Positions 24,201 to 37,460 of a DNA stretch of 64,000 nt are shown one piece after another. Below the pieces are notes generated by a model. The model worked only from the letters and a program-made list of their open reading frames with translations, was not told where the DNA came from and did no database searches. This stretch comes from Euryodendron excelsum. Its lineage: Eukaryota > Streptophyta > Magnoliopsida > Ericales > Pentaphylacaceae. Position 1 is the stretch's first letter, and the number at the start of each line of letters is the position of its first letter. Location of the stretch: the NCBI GenBank assembly GCA_033060915.1, contig CM065380.1, forward strand, positions 47,910,001-47,974,000, written 5' to 3'. Both the position numbers and the translations under genes were made by a program.

Positions 24201-24892
24201 TCACCTCTCTCTAAAAGCTTTCCTAGAAAGCCAATGAAAAGCTCAACACAACAAAGAAGGCTCTGAAGGGCTCTTTTTGCCTCTTTGGAATGGCGAAATT
24301 GAAGAAGCAAGTACCCTCTCACTTAATGAGCTCTCTCTCAACTTCCTCACTCCAACCCCTGTTTATTTTTCTAAAGAAGCCTTCGAAGAACAAGATCAAG
24401 GCTTGAAGGACCCGGGGTTCTGGCTTTGTGTCCCTTTCTTTGTGCTTCTCTTGAAATGTTGAAGATGTGGTTCAAGCTCGACCCATTGGTCCCATTCTCG
24501 CTCAACCCATATTCGATTTTGCAATAAGACTCTCCACTCAATTGGGTTTTCGAGTTCACCTCTGGGTGTTGTGTCAAAGAATGAGAATAATGGTGGGGAT
24601 ATATAGAGAGAAAAAAGAACAGAGTTAGGTTTGGTTATAGGCCGTGTTTGGATTTTATTGAGTATAAGAAATGGAGTGGGGAGATTGTGAAGGACAGGAC
24701 AAAGTATCTGATCGTGGTGGTCTCGGGTGGGTTGAATGGCAGAGGAACCAGATCACAAGAATTTTTGGGGCTGCTTTGGTTGTTCCCACGTTACAAATCA
24801 AAGTTGTCTTTGCAGCGATGAAAGGTTTGTACAATCTCTTCATTTCCTTTTTTTGGGCCCAATTCGTTGTTCTTTTGCATTTTGGTTAATTT
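21231..24892. other. Non-genic region, with a weak possible 5' exon near 24.3 kb
   Basis: Mostly AT-rich DNA with no recognised gene. At 23800-24600 composition shifts to CT/GA-rich and includes an ATG at 24290 opening a 38-codon frame (to TGA 24404-24406), Lys- and Ser-rich, of unknown identity. The following 'GCCGTGTTTGGAT' at 24642 is a word often seen at transposon ends. A leader exon of an unrecognised or broken gene is possible but unproven; the LTR element lands just downstream. Confidence 0.35.
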
Positions 24893-25579
24893 TGTTGGAG
24901 TTACAAGTATATTTCAAAATATAAATTAGTATATTGTTTTAAAATAATAAATGTCATTTATCTTGGAACCGTTGGTCTTCGAATTGAGTGGGCATTCAGT
25001 TACCTCCATCTTTTATGTTGTGATTTAAAACCCTTTTAATGCTTTTATACTATAGCAATTTATATCTCATGAGTTACTTGGGTGGGCTTTTAATTACCAT
25101 AATATTCTTTGACCGTTGGATGCCATGACCTTTGTATGCATATGTTGGTGATATATGTTTTTGGGGTGATTCACTGGATTTTGTAGAGGAGAGCTTTGAA
25201 GTGCTCTGAAAATGTCTTGATAGGTTTTCACCAAAAATATTACTCTTCACAGTATTGGTTACTAAGTTTTCTTCTAGATATTTCTCAGACACCATATTAT
25301 TTTTATTCGATCTATGGGACGATCAAGAAGTTGTTCCTTACACCTCCGCACTTGGGAGTGCACCCTTGCGGGGAAGGGACAGTTGAATTCCGGAAGGTAA
25401 GCCGCCATAACCTGTTGCACCAGGTCACGTACTCAGAGGGGTGCGATCTATTCTTAAGGACAATTACTACACGCCTCTGTCAATGAGTTTTCTCCGACTT
25501 TTATTTTGTAAAATATTGTAATATGAATTTCATATTTTATGTATTGAATAATATATATTTTGACCCGATATTTCCAACA
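24893..25579 (+). repeat. 5' LTR
   Basis: Left long terminal repeat, TGTTGGA...TCCAACA, with perfect short inverted ends. Confidence 0.9.
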
Positions 25580-27862
25580 ATCTTAAGAATAGAAGCCTAC
25601 TTAAAATAGAGACCATGTTTAGCTTTATTTTGCTACATGCCTAGAGGATATTGGAGCTTGAAATCATCATTAGCATGGAGTATGGATTGGTTGATTGATA
25701 AGACAAGTTGCATGAATTTTTGAGTAGATATTTTCACATTATAAAAAATATGTACAGATTATATGTGTTTTATATGCTATTTTTCATTATTGTAAAATTG
25801 TCATGGTATCTCTTGAGTCTTGAATTTGGAAGAACATGTGATTTTCCCTTAATGGTGGCCAAATTTTAAATGGGATAGTGGTTGAAGGTTGTGCCTAGTG
25901 AGTTATATTATGCCTACAGGTTCTTCTGAAAATTACAATTGTTTTATGTTCTTCGGCCAAGGTGATATATATAATGTGTATATGTATGGTGAAAGAAGAC
26001 TATGAGGTAACTATGTGTTTGTCTCATGTGGATGGATCTAACCTGTCAAGAGATATTGGTAAAAGCAGTTATACTACAGTATGTTTCGTAGGGACTTGAA
26101 CTCCATACATTTGATACAATATTTTATGTTGTGTGTATCCATTTTAAATGGTTTCTTTTAGAATTATGGGTTCAATCACAGATGGTTAAAGTATTAAATT
26201 CCATTATCCTTTTGAATTGGATCTTTCTAGATTATTGAGTTCTGCTCATTTGGATATGTTGATATGCTTTGGCTACTAACCAGTTTACAATTTTGTCTTA
26301 CTGACATTCACAGTGTTTGATTTGGCTAGATTTTATATGGTGGTTCTGTCTGTCGTTCTTAAAATGTTTATCCATCAATAATAAGTCAAAATTACTGTGA
26401 TGTCTTGGTCGATAACTTTGTATGATCAATGCATCAATGCTTTATTATGAGAATTCAAGAATAATGGCCTGGATCTTATTTATCTAAGAGAGAATTTAGA
26501 ATAGACTATGATACTTTGAATTGTGGGGGTGAATTATATGATGCAAATTTGCATAATTCCTTAAGTCATTGAATGTTTTAAATTGCTACTTTGTGCCTTC
26601 ATGGGAAAATGATGTTTGGATATAAATTTGTTTATATTTCGAAGAGGATTACACATTATTCTAATCACGTATTGGGTTGTTTGCTTTATACACAAATATG
26701 GAAATTAATTTAAAGCTATGTGAAAGTGGTTCAATGTACATGATCACAAAATCTTGTGAAGTTATTCTCTTGAATTAAAAGGATTAGTTGTATGATCAAA
26801 CTAACTATTTTTATTAGTAGGAGATAGCTTGCGGTATCCGTGAAGAAAAGCTTGTGAAGTCTTTGCCTAGTTAAATTTGGTTGATCTATTATGCCTATTC
26901 AGGTTAACGATGACTAATACACAATTGGGTTGATGTCTTGGATTTAATCCAGTGTGAAACATATGAGTACTAATATGAATACTGTGAAACCTTGGTTTAT
27001 CCAAGATGATATTTTTTATGGCTTGAAAATTTTCAAGATGATATGATGAGTTCATATAATTCATGCCTTTAAAAAGGTTCTATGAGCTAAGGAAAATGTC
27101 TTAGCAAATGTTTATTAATTTTCTGTGAAATGCTCGAGCAATATATTTGATTAGATAGGCAAAAAGCCTAAAAATATTATTTGGTACCTATGTGACATCA
27201 GTCAAAGAGATATAAATGATGATGTTAAATCTCTAACCAAGTTATCAAACATCGAGAGGGATGAAGCTTATGCCCATACAAGAGTCACAAGTGATGGGAA
27301 CTTAACTTACATGATTGGAGATCCCAGGACATAAGTTCATATGGGTAATAACAAGTCACTTGGTGTTCGTAAGCACTATCTGTTATTTTGAGAGTCCATC
27401 CCTATGGTGTGACAGTGCAACTGCAATATTGAAGGTTGAGTGTTATACTCTCAATGAATACCATAGTCCAAAATGTGGGTGGTGTGTTTAATTGTAGTGC
27501 ACACTTGATGGATTCACCTATATGGGTGTGGAATGGGCCGCTTTCTATGGGAGCTTAGGCAGGTTCTGTAGAGCACTCATGAATATTCAGGTAGGTGCAG
27601 GGCCTATAGTGCCAATCCACATTGAACAAGTTCAGATTAGAGGGTCTAATGTGGGTGGCAAGTTTGGTCGTGTTACCCCAAAGAACTCTAGTTCATAGAA
27701 GTTTTATATTTCACTAGTTTTCTGTAGCAATGACTTGTTTATCCTAAGTGTCGGTTCATAGTCTAGAAGACACCGTCATAATACGTTAGATGTTCGTGTC
27801 CCATGATCGAATCTATCTATTTATTTACTTTACATTTTTTGTATTTTTAAATAGTGGGGGAT

Positions 27863-28545
27863 TGTTGAAGTTACAAGTATATTTCAAAATATAAATTAGT
27901 ATATTGTTGTAAGATAATAAATGTCATTTATCTTAGAACCGTTGGTCTTCTAATCGAGTGAGCATTAGTTACCTCCATCTTTTATATTGTGATTTATAAC
28001 CTTTTCAATGCTTTTATATTATAGCAATTTATATTTCATGAGTTGCTTGGGTGGGCTTTTAATTACCCTAATATTCTTTGGCCGTTGGATGCCATGACCT
28101 TTGTATACATATGTTGGTGATATATGTTTTTGGGGTGGTTCTACGGATTTTGTAGAGGAGAGCTGTAAGTGCTCTGAAAATGTCTTGACAGGTTTTCACC
28201 AAAACTATTACTCTTCACAGTATTGGTTCCTAAGTTTTCTACAAGATATTTCTCAAACACCATATTATTTTTGTTTGATCTATGGGACGATCAAGAAGCT
28301 ATTCCATACACCTCCACACTTGGGGGTGCACCCTTGCAGGAATCTACAGTTGAATCCTGGAGGGTAGGCCGTCATAACCTATTGCACTGGTCACGTACTC
28401 AGAGGGGCGTGATTTATTATTAAGAACAGTGACTACACGCCTCTATCAATGAGTTTTCTCCAACTTTTATTTCGTAAAATATTGTAATATGAATTTCATA
28501 TTTTATGTATTCAATAATATATATTTTGACCCGATATTTCCAACA
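27863..28545 (+). repeat. 3' LTR
   Basis: Right long terminal repeat, preceded by the polypurine tract at about 27853-27861. The first bases, TGTTGAAG, show one change from the 5' LTR, so the terminal inverted repeat is no longer perfect. Confidence 0.9.
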
Positions 28546-28550
28546 AATTT

Positions 28551-31180
28551 AACAGACACCCTTTTGTTTTATATTTGATAAGTTTGCTTTTTGATGCCTG
28601 GCCAATAAATTTTATGTCCTTTCGGTTCACTATAGCAAACACCTCAAGAAAGCTTTGGCCAATGATGTGCAAATAGTTTCATGACTCCTGTTGACATATT
28701 TCATGTCAAGGCCAATAGACTAGAAACGATGCCGGTTAATGGTCACCCCTCAATGGATCCGTGCACATTACCTTAGACCGGTATGAACCATTGCGTTATT
28801 TTTACATTTTCTTTTTGATAAGTTGCATTATCTGTACATTGAAGTTACTTAATTGAACTTGGTGATGTTTCATTTCGTATGGTTATGCATGAGTTTGGTT
28901 TATTTTTTTGATATCTGTTTTAAAGATGCAGTAGCAAATATTATAGAAAGAACTTTGAAATTTGAATTATTAAAACAGGTTAAGCTTATGTTCAGCCAAA
29001 TTGATTTATGGTACTTCAGGCTGAATCATGAGTGAAATCAAAATTTATTTTCTTATTTCCTTTGAAGAACTACTTACAATCATTTTTTTAAAAATTATTA
29101 CTGGGTAATTGGGCATTTCATTTTTTAGAGTGTTCACAAGAGATGATGAAATGAAATGTGTGGGGTTAACCAACAATGACCCAAGAGACGTTGCGAGGTT
29201 TGGGTATCTCATTTTTTACTTCTCCTAAATCTAACTAATTTGAATGCCCTCAATTGCATTTCAGTCAGGAGTTTGTGAACTGTTACTTTTACAAAAATTG
29301 GTGGGTTTAGTTACATTTCCCCATTTGAGGTTTCTACTTTTCTCATTTGATTACCTTTGAAGAATGAGCTTACAGTATTTTGTTTTTGTTTGTGTTTTTT
29401 TTATTTTTCATTTTAGGTTTCAGCAAATGAAATCAGCCTTTAAGAGTGTTCTAATGCTCCTCTTCCCATTCAAGCACTCCATTTGTGTGTCTTTTATTCT
29501 TATGACTTATGAGCCATTCAAATGCTGTGGAATTCAAGAAATTGCATATCAACTTTGCTTCCCCCATCAAAGAAACAAAAAAAATTCAGGTTTTTTTAGT
29601 TGAATTGAGGGTGTGAAATGCTGTGGTAATGAGTGAATATTGCCTTTTTAATCTCCTTTTTCTTTTTAACCCTAAAATGCTAAACAAAAGTATAAATTGT
29701 TTTGTCGAGCTGCATAGTTTCTATTATACTACTATTTTTCGTATGTGAATGAATTTTCAGATTAGTAAGTGGTTGCAAGTTTTTTCAGCTTGAATTCATT
29801 TTATTTAGTTGTCTTTTGCATCCAACTTATTCAAAGTAATTTGAAATTTTGATTCCAAGTCTATTGTATTAAATTTCGATCTACTTGGGGTCACTGGCAG
29901 AGCCACATAGGGCTTAGAAATTAAGTGCCCTACTGTTGACTACCCAAAAAAAAAAAAAATCCTGAATTGTGAAATGTGATTAGTGGTTTTCCCTGGATGA
30001 ATTTCTTGGCTCCACACTACTTGAGTGTGTCTTTAAGTCTTGCAAGTGAGACCTAATACCATATGCAAGCTTATATTTGTTGGGGAGTGCCGTAGTCACG
30101 GGTTATCCCTAGTAGTATAGAAAACCAACCAACAATATTTAAGTACAATAAATAATAACTAAAGACATATATACAATATGATATAAACTTTTATAACATA
30201 CATAGACGAGTTCTTGAGTCAGTTTAAGCATAAAAAATTCACTAACCCAGGGATCGAACCGAATCTATTGGTTTGGCCATTTTAAGACCTAGAATTGAAC
30301 CAATCTCTTGATAGATCCAAACCAAACTGATCTACTAGGAGGCTAAGTTTGTTCGATTCTCAGGTCTTTCAGTTTTTTTTATGCATCCTTAGGTTAGAGT
30401 GTTGCTTTCAGGGTGTGTTTGTCTAATCTCTCGGGCTATTAGAGTTTTATCTTTTTGTAAATTGGGCTTTTCTCTTTTAGGAGGTGCATGTACCCCTCAG
30501 GAAGTCTTAAGCTTCATTATTATTTCTATTTTTTTGGGTAATAAAAATGCTTATTTACCAAAAAAGAATAGACTAAAAAAATTGTTCTTTTAAACGGTAA
30601 AATGGAAATTTAAGGGGTATTTTGGTTAATTCCCTCTTCATTAGACACAAACTCAACTCAAAATTATGAAGTTTTATTTCAATCAGGTGTATAACTATTA
30701 TATACTAACTACTAAGCAACATTTAAAGCTTTGTTACTTTGTTCTCAACTCCCTTACTTTGTTCTCAACTCCCTTAATTTGATTATTTGCTTGTCTTCAG
30801 ACAAAAATCCTACTTTGTATTTCTTATGACTGTGCCAAGTGTTTTCATGCGCAAAATTACGAAAATGCCCTTTTTACAAAACAAATAACCAAAATACCCT
30901 CTTAGATTTTCCAAATTATTGAATTGTCATTATTTATGTTTATGTAAATTAGGAGGATCACACTAGGGTGCATATAGTAAGTTACCTATCGCTTTAACTA
31001 GCCAAAAAAAATTAAAAAATTAAAAAAGAAAAAAAGAAAACCTCAAATCTCTCTTGCTTACTCTCCTGTGCATCTCATGATCTTTATCTTCATTCGTCTT
31101 CATTACTGGTCCCACTCTCTTTTTTTGAAGAACAAAAAATTGCAATCTTATAAGTAGTAATGTTATACAAATAGAAACTT
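28551..31180. other. Non-genic region between LTR element and viral insert
   Basis: AT-rich sequence with no gene I can support. An A-tract lies at 29946-29959. Short open frames (for example 28853-29035 and 29364-29603) show no motif. Confidence 0.5.
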
Positions 31181-31855
31181 TGTACCAAATTCGAGGGACA
31201 AGTACAATATAATAATAAATTAAAATTAAACAATATAATAAAGCAAAATAAATTAAATGCCAAAATAAGGGCACAAGTACTTACAAAAGATCCAAAAGCT
31301 CGATGGATTTTATTGCTAGGAGAGAATTTTTACAAAGAGGGTAGAAGAGGAAGACAAAGGGAAGAGTAAAATGCACAGTGCTTTCAACAAGGGTGAAGGA
31401 TCCCTTTTGAACAAAAGAAAATACTGTTCCGGATATCAAATAAAATTTACAAGTCCGGAATAAAACAAAAAACTGAAAAGCAATATTCCATCACATGGAA
31501 TGTGTCTTGGATAGTGAAGTCGGTCGGCCATGTGAAGTATTTGTCTTTATAAAGGACAATAAAAGACCTAAAGTTTGTCTAATTAGAAGACAAAACAATT
31601 TATCTTTCAAAGACAAAGTTTTGCCGCAAGAATTCATTTAGCCATATAAGACCATTTATCTAGGTGAAAACTCTTTTTCTCAAGGTAAAATGTTTTCCCA
31701 TATAAGGACAAAAAAGGTTTTATTATTTTAGACTAGATTTAATGGCTACTTTATTAAAGTAGACAATACAACTTCAATCAGGTTGTCTTTTCTTTGCTAG
31801 TCATATCACCTTGAGAGGAGTGAGATTTGGCTTTGCCTATTTTATACGCCTTTTG
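31181..31855 (-). repeat. Viral intergenic region, copy A
   Basis: Non-coding region beyond the last viral frame. It is directly repeated at 38943-39514 (copy B), and its outer part again at 38400-38566. It probably held the viral promoter and polyadenylation signals; it resembles an LTR only because the viral copies are tandem. Confidence 0.7.
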
Positions 31856-33223
31856 CTAAAAATATTCAAGCATAGCATCAAATAAATTTGCAGTAGTAGG
31901 ACCACAATCTTGATGAGTTGTATTCTTGTTTGGATCTTGTGATTTTTTTGCTAAACAGGTATGATGAGAAGAAATATAGGAAATCATTTTTTCGTCGTCA
32001 TTTTCTTCATATGAAGAATCATCATGAAAAGTTGATAAGAATTCATCTTTCAACTGACGCATGCATTCATACATAATTTCTTTCTCTGTAATAAAAGGAT
32101 TCTTCATCTTTAAGATATGTCGCATTTCGTCCAATTTGTTGGAAAAAGAGGAATTAGGATGAGAAGAAGATGCCCTCTTTAACTCAACCTCTTTCTGATA
32201 AGACTAAATCACAATAGTCATATCTGCGAAGGTTTTATCCAACTCTTTGTTGAATCCTTCCCAATAGCGAACATGAAATTGTATACGAAGACAAACAATA
32301 TTATGCTGGTCCTTTTTGACAATAGGAACCCATTTCCAAACCCAGGGAATGCTGAATTCGGTAAAGAAATACATGAGACTGGAGCCTTCAATATATAGTT
32401 CAGTATCAATACCATAAATTTTTGGCGTGTAGGAAATCCAATAATCATATTGTTATTGGAGGGAATCAAGTAAAATCTGGAAGGGTGGACCAAATTTTTT
32501 CCACTATTGGTAAAACCATATAGGAAATCATTTTTTATAAATGGAAGGGGAAAGCTTAAACCACCAAGAATGGCGTTCTTTAGGATTCTCATAGAAGACT
32601 GGTAATGTAAAAGCTTGGACATAGTCCTAATAATTGAAGGTATGGCGAACTTCACTTACGAGAAAAGTTTTCTCACAGTGAGGGATAAGTCCCCATTCAT
32701 GAGGAAAAATAATTTTTTTAATATGGCATTTGCCAAAATTAATAACTCCACTGGAGGTAATATTGTTTTGATAAAAATTTGTGAATTCACAGGAATCAGT
32801 TGATGCCAAGATATTTTGCATCACAGATCTATATTTTTTGCTTTGAAATGGATAAGAGAATTTATCCAAATATTTTTCCAAGGCATACCAAGGATCATTT
32901 ACCCATTGATGATCAGTAGGTTCAAGATACAGAATATGATCTGTATATGGAAGAGTTTCATACTTTGCAGCAGGATTATATGGAGTTTCCAATGCCTGAA
33001 CATATGATGTAGAGGATTGGTCTGTTTTAGCAGTCTCTTGCCGTTTTGGTTCAATAAATTTTTGAACATCTAAATAAATCAGATCATCTGCAGTTATGAC
33101 TGTAGATTGATCTAGTTTAGTACCATAAATAAAAGTAGAGGCTTTTTGAGTACCACTACGTCCTCCTCGGCCTCTTGGAGACACATTTAACAATAGATAG
33201 AAGTTCTTTCTGTATAGCTGCAT
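31856..33223 (-). pseudogene. Downstream viral frame, unknown function, copy A
   Basis: Broken frames 32627-33223, 32218-32655 and 31856-32134 correspond to one continuous homologue after the RNase H region, shared with copy B (39515-40948). A Gly/Arg-rich patch (SPRGRGGRSG) lies near its start. I do not know the function; some florendovirus genomes are described with an extra frame in this position. The deletion in copy A fuses RNase H sequence directly to this frame. Confidence 0.55.
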
Positions 33224-33625
33224 ATTTCAGCTGAGCTATCGTCCATTTACCAGAAGTATAGCGTATGAAGACTTCTTTTTTGGTATCAGGTATGACTTGT
33301 TTAAGAATGCCACCATAGCTAATATGACTGGCATCGGTTTCGACAATTTTAAACCAATTAGGTTTTGGCTAAGGAAAGACATGGCAAATTTTTAACTTTT
33401 GCCTTTCTTGACAGCCAGATTATGTTCTGGAGTCCATGGAGAAGGTGTTTTCTTTAATCTATCATATAAGATAGCAGAATCTTAGCAAGATCTTTATAAT
33501 AAGGACTAATATAATTTAAAGTCCCTAAAAACCTTTTTCATTGAGTTTTATCTAAAATTTCATTAGGAAATTTTGGTGCAAATTCAATGATTCTATCAAT
33601 AGGAACAATATGTCCTTGATGCATA

Positions 33626-33865
33626 TTATTTCCCAAAAAGCGAACAGTAGTTTGAAAAAGTTTCATTTTTGGGAGCAGAAATAACTAAACCATTATGTAA
33701 AATAATTTTTCGAAATATTTCTAAATGTCGAAAAGGTTGCTCAATAGTTTGAGAAAATACTAAGATATCATTAATATATACTATTATGAATTTAGTATAA
33801 GGAACAAATATATCATTCATAATATTATGAAATTCAGATCGAGCATTTTTCTTACCGAAAGGCAT
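33626..33865 (-). pseudogene. Reverse transcriptase catalytic segment, copy A
   Basis: Contains the 'MPFG' turn and the polymerase box at 33767-33778, which reads YIND. The family requires two Asp here (YIDD, as in copy B at 41745-41756), so a G-to-A change has removed a catalytic Asp. Stops and frameshifts flank it. Confidence 0.85.
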
Positions 33866-34038
33866 AACATTCCATTCAAAATGTCCTAGGGGAACAATAA
33901 AAGTAGTTTTATATATATCTTGCGTAGCAATTTGAATTTGCCAATAACCACATTTTAAATTAAAATTTGAAATATGAGGGCCTTATCAAGGCGATCTGAT
34001 AAATCTTTTCTTATTAGGTTTAGGATACCTGATTCATT

Positions 34039-34335
34039 TTAACACTTTATTAAGGGGTTATAATTAATGACTAATCTAGGAACACCTCGTTCGTTTTCAA
34101 CATTTTTAAATACATAAAATCCAGTACAACTCCAAGGAGAGTATGATTTTCTAATGAGTTTTTTCTCAATTAAAGAGACAATCTCTTTCTTACAATATTC
34201 AAGATATTCTTGATTCATTTGACTAGGACGTGCCCTATTAGAGATTTGTCTATTATTAAAATCATCTTCATAGGGCAAATAAACAATATGTTTTTTCATC
34301 CCAAAAAGCATTAGGATGGTCATTACAGATTTCAC
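34039..34335 (-). pseudogene. Reverse transcriptase N-terminal segment, copy A
   Basis: Encodes the finger/palm start, including 'SPWSC' and 'RLVINY', recognisable as caulimovirid/Ty3-type reverse transcriptase. It is separated from the catalytic segment by frame breaks. Confidence 0.8.
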
Positions 34336-34519
34336 TAAGAAATTGAGATTCCATCAATTTGATTTTGACTTGAATCTTAGGCAATAAAGATTCAACAATT
34401 GTCCAAATGGAAATTTCTTGTTTCAAGAAATTAATTTGATATTCTTTAGCAAGGAGTAAATCCTTTACTTGATTTAAAAATCGTGTTTGAGGATCAGTTC
34501 TATACTGAAATAGAATGTG

Positions 34520-34714
34520 TCAATTATTCAAATTAGTATAAATACCAATTGCATCAATTTTTTCGTTAGGCATTAAATCATTAAGAAATGGAGTACCAAG
34601 TATAACATGATGTTGTAAATTCTTTACAAGTAAGAATGTAGATGAAATACATACATCTTCATTACGTATATAACTATCAGTAATTTTTTTACTGAATTTG
34701 TAGTTTATTACCAC
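34520..34714 (-). pseudogene. Aspartic protease remnant, copy A
   Basis: Retains the second conserved element of a retroviral-type protease (ILGTPFL). The upstream part with the DSG active site is absent, removed by a deletion of about 157 bp relative to copy B (missing 42707-42863 equivalent). Confidence 0.7.
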
Positions 34715-35169
34715 TAGCAGATGTAGTTCATTTAAAATTTCCAGATATTGTGGAATAGGAGGTTCTATTTTAGAGACTGAACTTGAAACTTGATTTCTTA
34801 GTTCTAGTTTACTAACTCTAGTATTTAGAGTTTGATTATCTTGTTTAAGGAATTTAATTTCTTCTTTTAACTGATTAATTTTTGTTCTTAAATCCTGTAA
34901 AGTGACAGGTTTATCCTAGTTTTTTGGAGACTTTGCATAACTTCGGTCATAATATATACATTTGTAATATCAGGGTTATCTTCCTGTTTGGCAAGTTTCA
35001 GATAATTTTCAATCATCTAGGCTTTAGTTGTGCTATCTGGAATTTAATCTAGAATATTGATAATTGCTTCCTGATCCCGAGTAAGTATATTAATACTCAA
35101 ACCATGCGTATCAAGGATGGCTTTGTAGTAATTGCTACAGGAGCCTTGACAAGAACCTGAATTTCCAAG

Positions 35170-35649
35170 TTATGGTTCGCTAGAAGAGGAAATGTCCTCT
35201 TCTATTTCCTGAATGTCACCGGATTCTTTAGACTCATTATTAGAGTTCTGATCTGGTTCATCGGGTTCACTACCACTGTTAAGAAGTAGTTTAGCTAAAG
35301 TATCTTTTAGTTGTTCATCAATTTGAAGTTTAGGCAACTTCTTTTTTGTCATGCATTTATTAGCATAGTGGCCAATTTTTCCACACTTCCAACATTTAAT
35401 TTCTTTTTTGGAAGAAGTAGGTCGTTTTTTAGAAGAATTTCTTCTAATAAATTTTTGAGAAGGTTGACTAGAAGTGGAAGCTTCTGTAGTACGCTTATTT
35501 TTTGTATAAGAAGATTTATGTTTAGAAGAATATTTCTTCTTACCACATGATCTAGTTTGACGATCCTGTGGGGGTTTGGGTATATCCATACCAAAATTAT
35601 CGCATAAATCTCCAAATTGAGTTCTCTCTGTGAGTCGTGGTTTCTTCAA
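35170..35649 (-). pseudogene. Capsid C-terminus with intact zinc knuckle, copy A
   Basis: A basic Lys/Ser-rich stretch is followed by a CX2CX4HX4C zinc knuckle (CWKCGKIGHYANKC) at 35353-35394 and then an acidic Glu/Asp/Ser tail. This layout is typical of caulimovirid coat protein C-termini. The frame stops at 35170. Confidence 0.85.
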
Positions 35650-35708
35650 CTGACTCTTTAGCTTAACGTCATTGCATAAGGCTAATCCTTCCTGAATACA
35701 ACTATCAA

Positions 35709-36228
35709 TTAAACTTCCAAAAGTATAATTTTGGTAGGGAATAAAAATACCATTATTTCTATCTCTAAGAGTTTTCTTAACCCTTTCAGCAAAAAGATAA
35801 GGAAGACCATGAATAAATTTGGACTTTTAATGTTCACTATTAGCATCAGGAAGTTGCATAACTCTGTTAAGGAAAACATTCTTGTACCATCTAAAATGGG
35901 TAAGCGTAAGACATCGAAAATTTTGTAAAAGAGTCCCAATGTTCTCATTATTACTAGAATATCGGCCAGTAAAATGTTCACATATGGCCAGACACAGTGT
36001 ATAAATTGCATCTTCTTTGATAGTGCTTGCATTACGATCAGTGGGTGTAGGAACTAATTCCTGTTTTACAGAATTTATTATTTCAGAACGAGCATTGAGG
36101 GATAAATAGTTATCCCACCAACCTTTGAGGGTGCCTGTGAAGCCACATATTATCATTTGTATAATAGTTTTATCTCTATTATTTTGTTGTTTACAAACAG
36201 TAGAATACATAATCATTCTATGTGTCAT
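35709..36228 (-). pseudogene. Capsid core region, copy A
   Basis: Two overlapping broken frames (35827-36228 and 35709-36032) cover the core of the coat protein, with 'GFTGTLKGWWDNYL' as the most recognisable segment. A frame change occurs around 35827. Confidence 0.7.
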
Positions 36229-36370
36229 ATCATAGATTTGCTTATATGAACGACCCTGATAATTATTTTGGATGAAATTATCATTTTCTTCAAAAAGGAC
36301 ATCTTGAGCTGTGGGTCTCTTATAGTAACAATGTTCTAGTCGTCGAGGCTTAGCATCAATTTTATTGATT

Positions 36371-37306
36371 TCAGACTCTTAAGGTATGAATTTTTTCATC
36401 TGGATCCAAACTAATTTCTGAAAAAGTTTCCGATTTAACAGAAAGAGTATGGATATTCAAGGATTTTAATTTGTCTTCTAATATAGAAACAAATTTGTTG
36501 GTGGATTCTAATTTGAAACCATTTATTTCCATAGGAGGTTGAATTGTAGCTTTAGCCACTGTGGAAGGTTTTATTTCCTGATTATTCTTCATATGATGAA
36601 GTTTAGTATAAATCTTTTCTAGTTTTTCATCTAGATGAAGTAATTGTTGTCCTATGGTTTGTAAATATAAATTTGTAGAGTTAATTTATTTAAAAGCTTT
36701 ATTAAGCTCCTTCATGGTAATATTAACCATTTCACTGCTGCAGGTTTAACAAATGCATTGGCTTCTAAAGTTTGGGAAGAAGAACTATTTACCTGAATAG
36801 GTTCTGTAGGAGGAAATATAGAATGGTTAACAGATCCTTGATCGGTTTTTCATGTTTTTTCTTCTAAAACATGAATATATTGGGTTTCTATGTATTAAGA
36901 AACCATGGAATAAATGGTTCCAACCGTTGAGTTACAATCAAATGTTGATAATATTTATCTTTATAACTTTCTAATTCAATGGAATTGAAAGTTGAGAGGT
37001 ACTATTCTCTAAATGGTGTATAATAGGATTGGAAAAACCCCTTATTAGGGCCTTTTTGTGTTTTACTCCCTGGACTTAAATCCATTTAAGATGGAAATCC
37101 ATTTCAGAGGCAGCAAGTATATCTACTGAAGAGGTAGTAGTCTTCCCTTGATATATACCATTAGGAATTTGTTGGTCAGAAATTCTGACTGTTTCCACAT
37201 CATCTGGGATTTTTGATGTTGAAACTCTTGTTGCAGGTATAGAAACCTTATATGGTGGAATCATGGATCTAGATGATACAATTCTGGAAGATCCAGATCT
37301 AGACAA
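36371..37306 (-). pseudogene. Linker between movement and capsid regions, copy A
   Basis: Frames 37076-37306 (Ser/Ile/Arg-rich) and 36371-36592 (with a coiled-coil-like 'ILEDKLKSLN' segment) lie between the movement and capsid domains. Stops separate them. No specific domain recognised. Confidence 0.45.
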
Positions 37307-37460
37307 TCTAGTGGTCCCAGAAGTAAATCTTACTTCAATGTCGCCTTTAGGAGTTTGAGTGATCTGTTCTAATGCTTCTTGAATTAGAGGAGCAGGTGGA
37401 ATAACTTGCTGATGTTGCCATGTTTCAGGGAATTAGATTTCATCCCAATTAATTATGTGA

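Larger units (their letters stand above)
24893..28545 (+). mobile_element. Non-autonomous LTR retrotransposon (LARD-like)
   Basis: Complete element with two direct LTRs: 24893-25579 (687 bp) and 27863-28545 (683 bp). Both start TGTTG and end CCAACA. The target duplication is AATTT on both sides (24888-24892 and 28546-28550). A purine-rich tract (AGTGGGGGA) directly precedes the 3' LTR, as in Copia-type elements, and fixes the + orientation. The internal 2.28 kb has no frame over about 65 codons and none of the gag, protease, integrase or reverse transcriptase motifs. The sequence after the 5' LTR (ATCTTAAGAATAGAAGCC) is not the common initiator-Met primer site. The LTRs differ at several percent of positions by eye, so the insertion is moderately old. 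Confidence 0.9.

Noticed and set aside
35311..35550. Plus-strand open frame opposite the viral zinc knuckle
   Set aside because: It is the antisense of the capsid C-terminus, driven by its Lys/Ser-rich codons.
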